Assembly: GCA_001414485.1 (NCBI GenBank)
Contig: LLEY01000065.1
Span: 186,001-250,000 of the forward strand
Direction: 5' to 3'
DNA: 64,000 nucleotides
Source: Calycina herbarum
Lineage: Eukaryota > Ascomycota > Leotiomycetes > Helotiales > Pezizellaceae
Each line of letters opens with the position of its first letter. The stretch's first letter is position 1. The translations under genes and the position numbers were made by a program. Shown here piece after piece: positions 12,856 through 24,896 of the stretch. The notes below the pieces were generated by a model. It was not told the origin of the DNA. It saw only the letters and a program-made list of their open reading frames with translations, and did not search any database.

Positions 12856-14115
12856 AGGGTGAGAGGTGGAGAGAAGAATCTATGCTGGGGGTTGCGATCC
12901 AGTTCTTGGCTTGGGGGTGTTTGAATTGAGTGGAGTGTGAATGGGCGTGTATTGTGTTTTATGGGAAGTTCGTTGGATTGGATTACTGAGGGTGATGGGA
13001 GGTGTTTGGATGGAGGGGGGAGAGGTGTTGAATATGAAATCTTGTGAGTTTATGAGTTTGTGGGTGTAGAGTATAGTGAGTACTGTACAATATACGAACT
13101 TTGTACACTGTCCCTTGCTGGGTTTCGAATCGTCAGTAATCTTAGATCAATCATCATCTCTCTTGTCAGTGGGTGTCCGAGGGCAGCTGATGTATTTGGT
13201 GCCTGGTGAGTATATCTAATCCTCAGGTGAAGGGGGGTGGGAGGATTGATATTGGTCATTGAGGTATTGAGTCAGTGAGTGTGATTTTCAAGTAAGTTTC
13301 ACTTGCTCTGGTGGCCAAATTATTAACTTTAAATCTTCAATTTTTCTGGAGTATATTCATGTCTTGACGGAAGGAGATTTCCGCTGTTTGATCCTTTGTA
13401 TTTATTATCGCAGTTACCCAATTTCCTGGTCGCTCTTTATACTGTACTGACGGGTGATCTCATTTTTCCTTCGCTAATTCTACAATCGAGGCAGGAACTA
13501 GGGACTACACCTTCCCGAGTTTCTGACAACAGAATTTGCTTACGCCAATTTTGACATCCGAAGTATCAGAAGTATTCTCTCTTACGACACTTCGTCATCT
13601 CGATTGATCGTTTCCAATTTGCTCCAATTTTTTTTTGGCAATATTGAGAGAAGGAGGTTGTTTTTGTTTTGCTAGTGTTAAGTTACGGGTATATCGTTCT
13701 TGCTAAGGACGCTAAGTTCTGACAGTGGAATTTCTTTTGCTGATTTAGAGTACCGAATTATGATACTTCAATTGACATTTCCCTAGTTTAGCGCTAATTT
13801 GCTTTCGTAGGGCTATAATTCTTGTGTTAGTATTGGGAATATGATGGGATAATGGGTTTGTAAGACTAGGCGCTAGTGTGGAGGGGAGAGTATATTAATC
13901 CAACTCCCCGTGGTTCTGAATTTCTCATCAAACATCAACTTGAGTCTTCAACCCTCACTTTTATAAAGAAGCCACTCTTCGCTGCAAGTCAAGTCTCTCA
14001 AACCTCAACACATCCTGTTTCGACCTTCACCTTTCACCTAAAGTCCTTTGAACCTCACCTTCGTAACGAAACCAATTTCTGACGTTTCATCCTTCACCAA
14101 ACCGAAATTTTCACC
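12856..14115. other. Intergenic region
   Basis: About 1.26 kb with no supported gene. The 69-aa minus-strand ORF at 13050-13259 has no recognisable features. The block from about 13870 to 14115 is pyrimidine- and CA-rich and leads into an ATG at 14116. It is probably the 5' UTR of that gene; the ORF at 13876-14082 reads like translated UTR. Confidence 0.5.
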
Positions 14116-15124
14116 ATGAAGCTCGCTGTCATGAGATTTCACTCGGCTGTGTGGTTTATGGCTATGTTTGGCGGTCCTTTTATGAGCTTTGTACTCTCTG
14201 GATCAGTGCCCGCCAAAAGGCAAATCGACACTCTTTCGCCGTACGTTGCTGTCAAAGGTTCCACAAGCTGACTGGAATTCCGGATCATGCTACCGAAGAA
14301 GAGGCCTCTGACGCCGATTACTTCGCCTTCACCTAAGCAAATATTATTGCATCCGGGGTGGGGCGGTGGTACGGGGAATGGTTCAACAAAACCGCTGAAA
14401 ACCCTCCGGAAGAAGGGGAATGGCAGGCTTTTGCGATTAAATATTTCAAGACCCGGGATTTTAGATGTGGGCCTCGCATGCCGGAATGTGAGAACATTCC
14501 AGATTTCTGGCGTATTTTGGACTTATATAAAGGAGAACCTCGAGCGGAAGCTCGACGTGTGTACTTTGTGAGCCAATTCTTCAAAGTGGATCATCACCAC
14601 GACCAGCAGTTTCAGGTAACTCTCCATGGCCCCCCTTCTTTCCAAAATAGAAACTAAGCAGAGATCTAACCTTAAAATAGACGGAGCTTACAGAAGCAAT
14701 GCATGAGCTTGTTGCGCTTGCTCCATGGATTGTAAGAGCTGGCACATTCCAGCAAGATCCAAGCGATACGGCAAAATGCGAGATAATTACTTCTGTCGCT
14801 AAAAGCCTCATTAGCGAGATTGTCAACCTTGCTACACCTTTCCTTACTGGTGCTCTCGGCCCTTTAGAAGAGGAAGGAGGCTCCCTTGCAAGGGCAATGA
14901 TTACATTAAAGGCGGCAGGCAAATTGAACGACAAAGATATTCCGATGAAGTGGCACCCGGTGAATATTGCTATCAACACCGGTATAGCCTTGATCTCGCC
15001 CCAGATCGCGGCTCTCGCAGCTGAAGCAACCTCCTCTTCCTTCCTTCTTTTTCCACCAATACCATGTCCGAAGCTACTCGTAGCAACAAGGGTGGAAAAG
15101 GAAAAACACCTGCTAGTCCAATAG
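14116..15124 (+). pseudogene. Putative secreted or membrane-anchored hypothetical protein, damaged
   Basis: ATG at 14116 starts MKLAVMRFHSAVWFMAMF, a hydrophobic leader like a signal peptide or anchor. Downstream the best coding frame runs from about 14250 through RWYGEWFNKTAENPPEEGEW to a clean intron (14616-14680, CAG|GTAACT to AAAATAG) and an exon from 14681 (TELTEAMHELVALAPW) to a stop at 15124. The leader frame and this frame do not connect without a frameshift or an unrecognised intron near 14250. The second frame also has an in-frame TAA at 14334-14336 (FAFT-stop-ANIIAS) explainable by CAA-to-TAA. The C-terminal end overlaps the next gene's start at 15064 in another frame, so the true 3' end may be shorter. 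Family not recognised. Confidence 0.45.
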
Positions 15125-15546
15125 CTAGCAAAACCCCTGGTAGTTCGTCTCGAACTGTTCCAGGACTTCCACAAGTAGACAGTACTCCGGTCTCCCCTGC
15201 GATAAGCGAGCCTCTAATGGACGAAAACGCTCGCTTACGGGCCGAAGTCCAGTCGCTACAAGCACTTTTAGACCGTAACACTCTGTTAAAAAAGCACAAA
15301 ATGGAGGTAAACCTACTATATGGGACCACCTGCATTCTATGAACTTCGTCCAAACTGCCGCTTCGACCAACCCATTTTGTATTGTACGTTACCCGTTTTG
15401 GAATTACCAATCTTGCCGTAAACGAATACTGATTTTGAAATAGGATTTTTCAGGCGATTACCCGGATCTCAATTTGCCAAATACGCAGGGATTAGTCAAG
15501 GTCCTTGGTCAACTGCTCGAGCTGCTAACAGATAGAACGAAACTCA
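15064..15546 (+). pseudogene. 5' part of a coiled-coil gene split by a LINE insertion
   Basis: ATG at 15064 starts MSEATRSNKGGKGKTPAS, a Ser/Pro-rich disordered N-terminus followed by a short coiled coil (ENARLRAEVQSLQALLDRN). After a frame change near 15307 coding resumes (GPPAFYELRPNCRFDQPILY). It then passes an intron (about 15379-15443, GTACGT to AAATAG) and continues as FSGDYPDLNLPNTQGLVKVLGQ up to the LINE at 15547. Removing the LINE and one target-site copy joins this frame directly to LMFYDMYHNNFTTPS at 21282 onward. The gene is therefore a split copy. The coiled-coil N-terminus suggests oligomerisation, but no function is recognised. Confidence 0.55.
15530..15546. repeat. Left target-site duplication of the LINE (17 bp)
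   Basis: The sequence agatagaacgaaactca is present once here and once, identically, at 21270-21286. It flanks the element exactly, as expected for target-primed reverse transcription. Confidence 0.9.
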
Positions 15547-18500
15547 ATGCACCTTTTTTCGCAGATTGAAATTTTTGTTCTAAAAAGCTCAATCTCTCTT
15601 ACTTCCGCTCAATAAGCTAAATTCCTTCCATAGAGTCTCTCTTAGGAGGGCCTCCGTCCTCGCCTACGCCTCTGGGAAGGGGCATAAGGAGGGGGGGGGG
15701 GTTCGCCCGATTCCCTCTATCCCGAACATCCAACAACACTTCGTCTCCAAGACCACCAGAGCTCTCGAACGTGGAGCTATAGCCTAAACCTTCTTTGGAG
15801 GGATTAGAGAAGCTATAGACCACCACCTTAGCACTGCTCTCGATAGCGCCCCTCTAGAACTCTTGCCCTTCCTCTAAGCCTTTTACACTTAAGTAGCTGA
15901 CCTTAGCCTTTCTTTCCACTAGGCATTTACTAAAGAGACCTTACCTCCACTTCCTTTAGCCCTTAACACTCACTTAGAGTGTAGGGACGCCTCTACGCCC
16001 TCGTCGACTCCCTCCTCCTCTCTAGGCCCTATAAGGAAAATTTCATACGCATAGACTATAAGGAATACCTTAGTGTCTAAAAACAAAGCCAAAGCTATAA
16101 GTATAACAATAACAATAACAATAACAACTATATCACCTCTCTCTTCCGCCGCCTTTAAGCTATAGAAGAATAAGAGAACACCGGCTAAATCTAACCTTAG
16201 AGTCTTTGTCCGACTCCCCTAGGACTCTCCTAACAGGAACCACTCTGCTTAAGCTATCTTCCTTATACTTTACGACCTAAAAATAGGCTATAAAGAGCTA
16301 GTATAAGAAGTACTCTCGGTTAAATCTAGTTTCGCCATTGTCTCTAAAGACAAAGAAGTTCTAGATACTCTTTTAATAATAAAGAGAGCCTATATCTAAA
16401 CTCTATTTACTACAGCTAAAATAGAGGTCTTATAAGACTAGGTAGTATACTATATAATAGGTATACCTCGAAGTATAGAAACTGTCTAGATTAGCGAAGA
16501 AGGAGCGATTCTTTTAACCCTTATCTCTACTATAGCCGAAGTAGTAGCTATAGTAATAAAGGAACGAATTAGAATAGTACCTATAAAAGTTAATATAGCC
16601 GCTAGCTCTCTCTTAAACGAGCTGTTTTACACTACCTAGATCGCCTTCTTTAAGGAAGAGGACGTAAGAGGTCCTTCTACTATCCTAGATATAACGTCAC
16701 TCCTAGGTAGTAGAGCCTTCCTTAAGCGTCTCTTTAAAGTCTCTACTATAATTCAGTGCTTAAAGTACTAGAAGTGGTATAACTTACGAAACTACGGTAA
16801 AAATCAACGATACTGCCTATGCGGTAGTATAAAACACTTAGAAGCCTTCTACCTAAGGTGTATAAAGCACTCTTAATATAAATTAAAATACCTATACTAT
16901 AACAGCTCTTACGCCTTAGACAACCCTGCGTACCAACTCCGGCTAAAAGCCTCTAGACCCCCGTCTTTAATAGAGAATAAGAGATCTATATAATAAGTAT
17001 ATAACGAGATTCGCCTAAGAAAAGAGGAAGACTCGCCTTATAGTAACGTAGATACTGAAATAAGCTGCTCTACTACTCCTACTCTCCTATTAAACTTACT
17101 ATAACTAAGTAGAGAGGCTCCTATAAGCGTCTCTTCCTTACTTTCGAACCCCTCTTCTTAACTAGGGAGCTTAGACCCTTACCCCTCTCCTTTATAAGTA
17201 GACGAGGACCTTTTAAGTAATACTGTCTTTAAGTCTTATAAATTAACATATATAAGTCTAGTAAGTACTAAGAGCTAGTAATCTAACTAGCCTACTCTAG
17301 ACAAATAGATATAGTTCTTATCTAAGAACTATATATCTACTAGAAGGAGATTAACTATTAAATTATAAGATAATACCTAAACTATACCTGCTTTATACCT
17401 ATATATAACTAGAACGTTAACTCTTCTAGAGTCCTTACTTTTGTATAAAAGAGAGCGGGGATTCTCTTAAGTTAATAATTACCGACTATATCCTTACTTA
17501 AATGCTAAGACCTTGTTTATATCGAGATTACTTCCTCTTAAGGCTCTCTACTTTATATACTTAACGTATATAACGCCTCCCTAGATACTAAGGGAGTAGA
17601 AGAGGCTGTTAACTATGTTCTTAGCTTAGTATATATTCTTATAACTAATACTCTAATAGCTAGCGACTTTAACCTAAAGAGCTAACTCTAGTAGCCGGAC
17701 TTCCTAGGGTAGGAAAGTATATAGTCCTCCTCGTTTATTAACTAGATAGAGGACAGAGGGCTACAGCTCTCTACCACTCCTAGTACGCGAACTTATAACC
17801 TCGGCAATACCCTTAACCTAGCCTTCTGCTCTAATAACCTCTACTAGAGAGGGGCTACTACTAAGGTTAACCTTATATTTAAGTATAGCTCTAACTACTT
17901 CCTACTTCTTACTTGACTTCTATATATAGGAAACTTAACTATAAAGGACCCCCCTCTTAAGCTTAGCTCTCTTAACGTTAAAACCTTTAAGACAACTATT
18001 TAAGGAAAGCTTGAAACTTAATAGCTTTATAAACTTATAGAGCAACTAGACTCGGACTTGCTAAAGGCCCTAGTAGGATTTATTACTAAGAGTGTATATA
18101 GCGTATATCTTAGCAGCGCTAAGCGAGGGCTCGGACACGGGTTTAGACACCCCTGGTAGAATAAGAAGTGCTAGACGGCGGCTATCGAGGCAAGGTAGGC
18201 ACAAAGGCTTAACGCGAGTATACGAGCCTTGAAGACTCTTTATAAGAGTCTAAGATAGGAAATCTGGAAGGTAAAGAGAGAATACTTCTATACCCTAGTC
18301 GATAAAGCTACGAAGAGTAAAGATATATTTAAAATCTGTAAGTGGCACTAGAGTACTAGAATCTACAAGTCTCCCCCTCTAAGAGACTTGGTAGGCTAAC
18401 TAGGCTTCTCTATCTAAGAGAAGCAGAAGATCCTAGTATAAGAGCTACTTATAAACAAGGCCGAAGTTAGGGATATTCCACTTAATACTCTAACTACCTC

Positions 18501-21269
18501 TACTTAGTCCCTTCTCTAGGCAGTTCTTATACTACGCGAGGTCGAGGAATCGATCCTTAGGAAAGCTTCTACCGTGCTAGGAGAAGACGAGCTAGTAACA
18601 GGAGTCCTTAAAGCAGCCTAGCTATAGATCTTATATCTTGTCCTCTCCTTATTCAAAGGCTATATAGAGGCAGGTTTCTACCTAAAGATCTTTTATACTA
18701 CTATCGTCGCTATTATCCCAAAGCCTAATAAGAAAGACAAGTCGTCCCCCTAAGTATATCGCCTAATTACCTTACTCTTAGTCCTTAGAAAGGGGCTTAA
18801 AAGGCTCCTTATAAAGAGAGCCTCTTAGATAGCTATTAAGTACTCTGTTCTAGGGTAAAACCAGTTTAGAGCTCTTCTCTTAAGAGCTGCTATAGACCTT
18901 ACTACCTGCTTTACCTTTGATATTAAGTTAGCTCTTATAGATAAACATAAAGCCTCTCTCCTTATACTTGATATTAAAGGGGCCTTTAACATAGTACTTC
19001 CTAGTCGCCTAATTAAAAGGCTAAGAGAGTAAGGTTAGCTGGATTACTTTGTTAAATAGGCTACCTCTTTCTTAACTAATAGACTAGTAAAAGTAAAACT
19101 AGATAAGGAAATAGGAGCTTCTACTCTACTTTAATATAGGCTTCCTTAAGGCTCGCCTATCTCGCCTATTCTCTTTATACTTTATATCCAGCCCCTCTTT
19201 AGCTTAGGGGTTAGCTCTCTTCCGGTATTATAGAGATTCGGTTACGTAGACGATATTAGATTACTTACTTTTAAGCTCTTAAAGGCAGGGAACATTAAGG
19301 CTCTTATAAAGCAGGTGGCTAGCGCTCTAGAGTGGGGTATAGACGAGGGTATTACTTTTGACGCTAAGAAGTTAGAACTTATATACTTCTCTTATAAAAG
19401 GAAGTAAAAAGGGAGAGGTATTCGGCCCCCTCCCTCTATTATAGTTGAAGAGAAGATAATAGAACCTACGTAAGAGCTTAGGTGGCTTAGTATCTTCTTT
19501 AATCTCTGCCTTACGTTCTATAGCTACGTTAAAAGAATAACGAGTAAGGCTATACTTATAGCTAATACTCTTTAAGGAATAACAAATATAATAAGAGGCT
19601 TACCTTCTTATCTGCTTAAGTAAGTTACTACTGCTTCTATCCTCTCGATTGCCTACTTTAGACACGAGGCCTGGTACCCTAGTTGAATAAGAGAGGAAAT
19701 AGGCTAAGTAGGCTCTATAAATAACCGGATCAGCCGCTACCTAACTCTCTTAGATAGAGTAGTATTAAAGTGTACTAGGATCATCCTCCTAGTCTATAAG
19801 ACTACCTCTACCTCGGCACTCCTTATAGAATCTAGCCTCTAAGCTGCTAAAATCGCTCTTATAGTAAAAAGTAGAGTATTTAAAGCTAGAACTCGCTGAC
19901 TTAACTCGGCTCACCTGCTTAAACGATGTATAAATAACCCTTACTTAAAGGCTAGGCTTATTTACTGCTCTTCTAAACCTCTCTCTCTTTTAAAAGAAAT
20001 CGACCTAATATAAGACCCCTTATAGAATAGAGGGTTTAACCGGTAGGCCCGCCTTCTCGAGGTAGCAGGTCTAAGCCCTAGTAGTAATAAGGACTCCTAT
20101 AAAGCTGAATTCCTTGAATTCCTTACCTCTGTCTCGTCTATAGACCTGGTTATATTTACCGACGGCTCTCGCTTAGATAACAAAAGTACTAGTAGTAGCG
20201 TATATCTTATAAGAGGAGGGGTTGTTCTAAATATAAGGCTCTTCCCCTTTAGTAAAACATTAGAGATATATAACGTAGAAGCTAAAGCTGCCTTATATAG
20301 TCTAGAACTAGCCCTAGACTCCCCTTTCTAGGCCTCGGCTACGAAGTACTAGATTTGCCTCGACAACCCCGAAGCTATACTATAACTAACCTACCAGTCT
20401 TATAGCACGTTATAAGAGACCTTTAATAAGGTATATAGCTTTACTTAGCTATACCCGGGGAAGATTCAAATAAGGTAGTGCTCTAGTTATATAGGAATCC
20501 GCGGTAACGAAATAGCTAATAAAGCTATAGGAAAAGCAGCTTAAACACCCCTTTCTAGTTCCTCTCTACTTTATACTACTATACTTAAGAGAGAGGTTAA
20601 AGAGATAGGGATTAGGCTTGTAAATCAGCTCTAGTAGACAACGCTCCTAGATACCTATAAAAACCTAGGACTTACTTCCTAGCTTTTAAAACCTAAGACT
20701 CTCCAGCTACTAAGAGAGGTCCTAGCTTAGCTAATTACAGCTCGAACTAGACATAGAGACTTTATAGTATATTACCTCCGCTTCTTCTACCTCGATACGT
20801 TACTAGAATTAGGGAATTATAGGTATAAAAGAGCGAAAACACAATTCTACCTACTCTACTATAGGCTAGCAAACAACAAAGACCTAAGGCTATTAGCTAA
20901 GGCGGAGGGAAACCCTTAACTTCTTTTTAGACCTAGCTACGAGGAACTCTTTAGTAAGATCTACGCTAAAACCAAGTTCTTTATAAAAATCTGTCTTTCG
21001 AGATAGCTTAACTCTCTTTTCCTTTCTTTTCTCTTTACTTATATATCTTCTTTATCTTTCCCTAATTCTATAAACTAATTAAGGATAAGGGCTGTTCCGA
21101 AAGTAGAGCTTCTCTTTAAACTATCTCTTGTAAATTAGCTCACTCGTTTACTATCCCTGTAGCCTAGGGCACCCCCCTAGCGTTATTTGCCCTCTTTTGG
21201 GACACTTTTAGGATTTAGCCTACGCGAGCTATTCTCCGCTTGACGTTAAATAGAAATAAATAAATAAAT
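15547..21269 (+). mobile_element. RIP-degraded LINE (Tad-like non-LTR retrotransposon), 5.7 kb
   Basis: Bounded by a perfect 17-bp target duplication and ending at its 3' side in a (TAAA)n-like tail (about 21246-21269), as non-LTR elements do. The plus-strand frames are broken by many TAG/TAA codons but keep the order of a two-ORF element. An ORF1 zinc-knuckle remnant (YCLCGSIKHLEAFYLRC) lies near 16807-16860. Reverse transcriptase signatures follow: LILDIKGAFN (about 18970), GSPISPILFILY (about 19150) and the active-site YVDDIRLLTF (about 19240). RNase H remnants are TDGSRLDNKS (about 20160) and IGIRGNEIANKA (about 20500). Endonuclease remnants lie between about 17300 and 18000. CA and TG dinucleotides are strikingly scarce and TA abundant, so most stops look like former CAG, CAA or TGG codons. 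It cannot encode working proteins. Confidence 0.9.
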
Positions 21270-21286
21270 AGATAGAACGAAACTCA
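21270..21286. repeat. Right target-site duplication of the LINE (17 bp)
   Basis: Identical copy of the 17-bp sequence at 15530-15546. The interrupted host reading frame resumes from this point. Confidence 0.9.
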
Positions 21287-21410
21287 TGTTCTATGACATG
21301 TACCATAACAACTTCACAACGCCGTCCATCACTCATCATTTAATTGAAAATCAGAACTGGGATAATATTATAGACAAGATTGATGCAGCAATAGACACAA
21401 GAAAAGAGTA
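21287..21410 (+). pseudogene. Continuation of the split coiled-coil gene after the LINE
   Basis: The host frame resumes as MFYDMYHNNFTTPS and HHLIENQNWDNIIDKIDA, ending at a likely donor (AGAAAAGA|GTAAGTTT) near 21410. What follows (21410-21800) holds short conflicting ORFs on both strands. I cannot assign its exons with confidence. Confidence 0.5.
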
Positions 21411-21809
21411 AGTTTTGTTATTTCATCCGGTGTTGGTGTAGCTAGAGAACTAACTTTTCGAAAGGCCGATGATCAAGAACATCTTCTTGCATGCCCTAGG
21501 AGAAGCCGTGTCGCAGGACCATAGCTTTATAACTTGTGTATTTCTCGATTCTGTCTGCAACGCCAACCAATCCGATCCAAAATTCAAACATAATGAATGG
21601 AGCGATACAGTTATCTGTCTGTTTCCGGACCTATTTGGTGGCAGAATGAGATGCTCGGCGCTCAGGCCTCTCTCATGGCACTCAGTACACACCTGCCCTT
21701 GTAGTCCCCCCACCTCATTTGTCCTCCAACAACACCAATATCCCAGAATATCTATCTAGTGGAACCGTAGCATTACAAAGCAGTAAGTTAGCATCAGCAA
21801 TCAGGCATC

Positions 21810-22952
21810 ATGTCGACGACGCCTCCGAAGCCTCCTCCTCGGCCTACGACGCCTGCTCCTCGGCCTGTACACAGGCCACTATCATGAACACAGCACCAAT
21901 GCGTTCCAGGATGCAACCCCACTTGTCAATGGTTTAGACATGCTACGACAGGAAACTAAGTTCGATTTTCAAATACGAGATCTCATGCGCGATGCAGTGA
22001 GGCATTACCTCCAGTTTCACAACAAACCGGCCACAGTTCCCTTCGATGAGTGGGGAACACTCGACTTTATCGCTTTTCACGCGCCGGTATGTATATTTCC
22101 AAATGGTAAACAAGACGATATTACTGCGGGTCGGTTGCGTTGGAACAATGCCGAATTCCCTGCCATCTGTGGTGATTTCCGAGGGGACGAAACTGTAGAT
22201 TTCATGAAGGCGGCGGGCTTGCCCGTTGGAAGCCCCCACCTCGGCAAGGCATTCAGAGAAGATGTGGTACCACGCGTAAGAATCTTCCCATTCTCTTTTG
22301 TAAGTCTGCTTGCTGACAAACTCTCATGCAGCAATTTCAATACATCAATCTTCCTCCAGTTTCAACTTATCTTGGACTATGTAAACTGAACTATCGCTGG
22401 CCAAACCACAAAAGAGTCTCGATATGGCCCTGGACGTGGGGGGATTTGTTTGTATATATTAAGGAAGGTGCAGATCGTGACTGTGATGCTATAGATCAAA
22501 TCGCTTCAAACATGACTCTAGAGGAGGCAAATCGGTGGTTCTGTTTTGGGGGCGCTGAGGCTGCAAGTGTAAGTGCTTTACCACTCTTTCCCCCACAACA
22601 ATAACCCTACATTGTTGCATAGTTGGTTCTACGTGAAAAGGTTCCGAGATTCTCAAACTGTGAAATTCCGCACTCACGATATACATCCCTAAATGAATCA
22701 TCTAAAGCAAAGGCTAATAACATGTTTTAGGCCAGAAGCAGACTAAAGACTTCTCTTTCTTTACCACTATCACACCCGACGGCCAAATGGATGAACTATA
22801 ACATTCTCGACCATTGTGTTGAATGGGAAAACACGTATGAAGGGAAAGGATACGCTGATTACGAATGGTACAAGGACTTTGGAACTCCAGGAGCGAGAAA
22901 ACTCGCTCTCCCTGATAACCTGCCACCGCCCTATAATGTTTCTACGACATAA
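21810..22952 (+). CDS. Hypothetical protein, three or more exons, possibly frameshifted near its N-terminus
   Basis: ATG at 21810 opens a Pro-rich leader (MSTTPPKPPPRPTTPAPRP). Near 21860 coding shifts frame into HYHEHSTNAFQDATPLVNG. It then runs cleanly through MLRQETKFDFQIRDLMRDAV (from 21940) to a donor at about 22276 (CGC|GTAAGA). Further exons are about 22332-22568 (QFQYINLPPVSTYLGLCKLN, ending GGAEAAS|GTAAGT) and about 22730-22952 (ARSRLKTSLSLPLSHPTAKW, stop TAA at 22950-22952). The body is Trp/Tyr-rich and looks globular. No signal peptide, membrane segment or known motif is seen. It may be a separate gene or the 3' end of the LINE-split gene upstream. Confidence 0.5.
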
Positions 22953-24088
22953 ATGAGAGGGGCAGGAATGTCAGATTGTGATGTGGTAGCCTTATCATTG
23001 GGTGTAGCTGGGGTTGCTTGGCTTTTAAGAAGTGTATAAGTTCGTTCAGATAAATTAGATTATGAAAGATGAGAGGTAGAATAATTATGTGCCAATTTTT
23101 TCGTGGTGATAACCTTGTTCCCTTTCTCTAAGCAAGTGAACTTAATACATGGAATATTTCTATTATTAAAAGTAGAATAGACTAAATACTTGTTTACTAG
23201 AATTAAGTTGGTTAGCAGAAACAATTATAGTAGATAATTAGAAAATGAAAATAATAGAAGAAGAGTTACTAGAATATGAAATTCAGCTTAGTATTACGTT
23301 TATCTTATATAATTCAGTAACTATTCTCTTGTATATATTATTTACTAATAGACTTAAAGAATAGAGAGAAGAAAAAGTGTTGAAAATTATTTAGTCTTAG
23401 AATAGAAGAACTTATAAGAGATATTACTAGTAGGTTTATTAAACTCCTTTATTTCTTCTATTTTATTTAAAGAATAGAAATTAATATATAAAGTTACTAA
23501 GAGCTTTGTAAATAGGAATAAGAAGTCTTATTAAATAAGTAAAATTACTAAAAGCTTATTAAAGACGACGAAGACATCGTAAAGAACTAGTACTAGTAAC
23601 CTTTCTAGATTAATTAATATCTTCTATTTATATTAAGAGAATATTAAGAAATATAGTATTATAGAAAGAGTGTATAAAAAGAATAGGGAAAGTCTAAAGA
23701 TAATAGTACTTATAAGTCTTTTAGAGTATTTTACTTATTCTATGTATATCAAAGTAATTTAAAATATAAAGAAGGAAAACAGAGCTAACTAAAAGAATAG
23801 AAGAAGCTTAGAAAAGAGATTTTTCTAAGCTTCTACTTATATCTTAATTTCTCTCTTTATTTTAGAGAAATATCACTTTTTCCAGTAACTTATCAAGCTA
23901 TATAATAGCATTTCATGGCTTATTATCTTCTAAAATAGCAAGAGCTCTATGTCAGCAATTGGAAACGTTCTTATACTTCTAAAGTTCAAGATATCTTTTA
24001 CAATAATAGTAATACAAAACAATATACAATCCAGCGCACTATCTCTATTGACAATCCCCTCTATCCCCGGGTTTAAACCTCTCTCTCT
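22953..24088. other. AT-rich, RIP-like gene-free stretch
   Basis: About 1.1 kb. From about 23040 the sequence is very AT-rich, poor in CA/TG and without ORFs. It resembles the decayed transposons elsewhere in the window. A small inverted repeat (agaagcttagaaaag / ttttctaagcttct) sits at about 23805-23842. I could not find matching termini or target duplications, so the element class is open. Confidence 0.5.
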
Positions 24089-24896
24089 CTATTCATCCGC
24101 TATTTTCTGAAGAAAAATCTCTCTACTTCCGTCCTGCGTCAATGTGGTGTGGACCGGAGTTGCTGTTTTGCCCTTCGTATCCTTAAGACGCTTCAACGTC
24201 CACGAGTGGAGTTGCCGAACCGAGAAATTATTTCTAGGAGGGTTTTCCAAGATTGCTATGAGAGCATGCGAGAATGACTTTCGGCCTGGTCCATGGGTCG
24301 CGAGATCAAAGCCACAAGCCGAAAGGACTTCGGTGACGGCGCCGGTTTCTTGGATTGTGCCCGAAGCACCGCTGGTAACTGCAGAATTGCAGCAATCATA
24401 TATGAGGAGGGTGTCGGAGGTGGATTTCTCGAATATGGCTTGGATCGGTGCGCTCGAGAATATCGTAGTGTCTTTGAGAAGATTTCTATTATAAAGATTA
24501 GTTGGCTATCTTTCAAAATGGAGTTTCTGTGACTTACGCCGCCCACATCAACGTGTTGCCTGGTTTGGTCAAGCCGCCGTGCCCGGTGTATATGAAGATC
24601 CAGAGGATCTCTGGCCCCTCGTGGCCGGTCATCTCTTCTTTAAGGAGATCCGTTAGATCCTTTTGGGGCTCTTCGTCCCCCATTTGATAATGCATGAACC
24701 TGCTGCAGCGGTATTGCTTCCTAAAGAGGGTTTCCAAGGCATTGATTTCATCGTCGTGGTCGAGGTCTTCGTAGATCCAATTCGCGACGAACACGTTTAT
24801 TTCTTTGTATACCCTTGGGCCCGTCTTTTCCAACTCGGCCTTGAGCCGCTCGATTTCTTCTTGCATACGTGCAATCTCCTGTGGGGTTTGATCCAT
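24089..24896 (-). CDS. Caspase-like (peptidase C14 type) single-domain protein, 251 aa
   Basis: Exon 1 is 24896-24538 and exon 2 is 24485-24089. The 52-nt intron has donor GTAAGT, branch CCAACTAAT and acceptor AATAG; spliced length is 756 nt, in phase. The N-terminus (MDQTPQEIARMQEEIERLKA) is a short coiled coil. The core carries both expected catalytic signatures of the caspase fold: a beta-strand then His in LWIFIYTGHGG, and Cys in LLIYDCCNS. A typical later segment ETGAVTEVLSACGF follows. Length fits a stand-alone p20-like domain without NLR or WD40 extension. A second copy lies at 63457 in opposite orientation, with the intron in the same position and the same branch sequence. The 5' flank is also shared between the copies. 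In fungi such domains occur as effectors of NLR proteins; that role here is inference. Confidence 0.75.

Noticed and set aside
13110..13145. tRNA-like T-loop string (GGGTTTCGAATC) near 13120
   Set aside because: The flanking bases do not form a T stem, and there is no matching D arm, anticodon arm or acceptor stem at tRNA spacing on either strand.
23805..23842. Small inverted repeat in the AT-rich block as a terminator or MITE end
   Set aside because: There is no second matching terminus or duplication and no adjacent gene end; more likely part of a decayed repeat.
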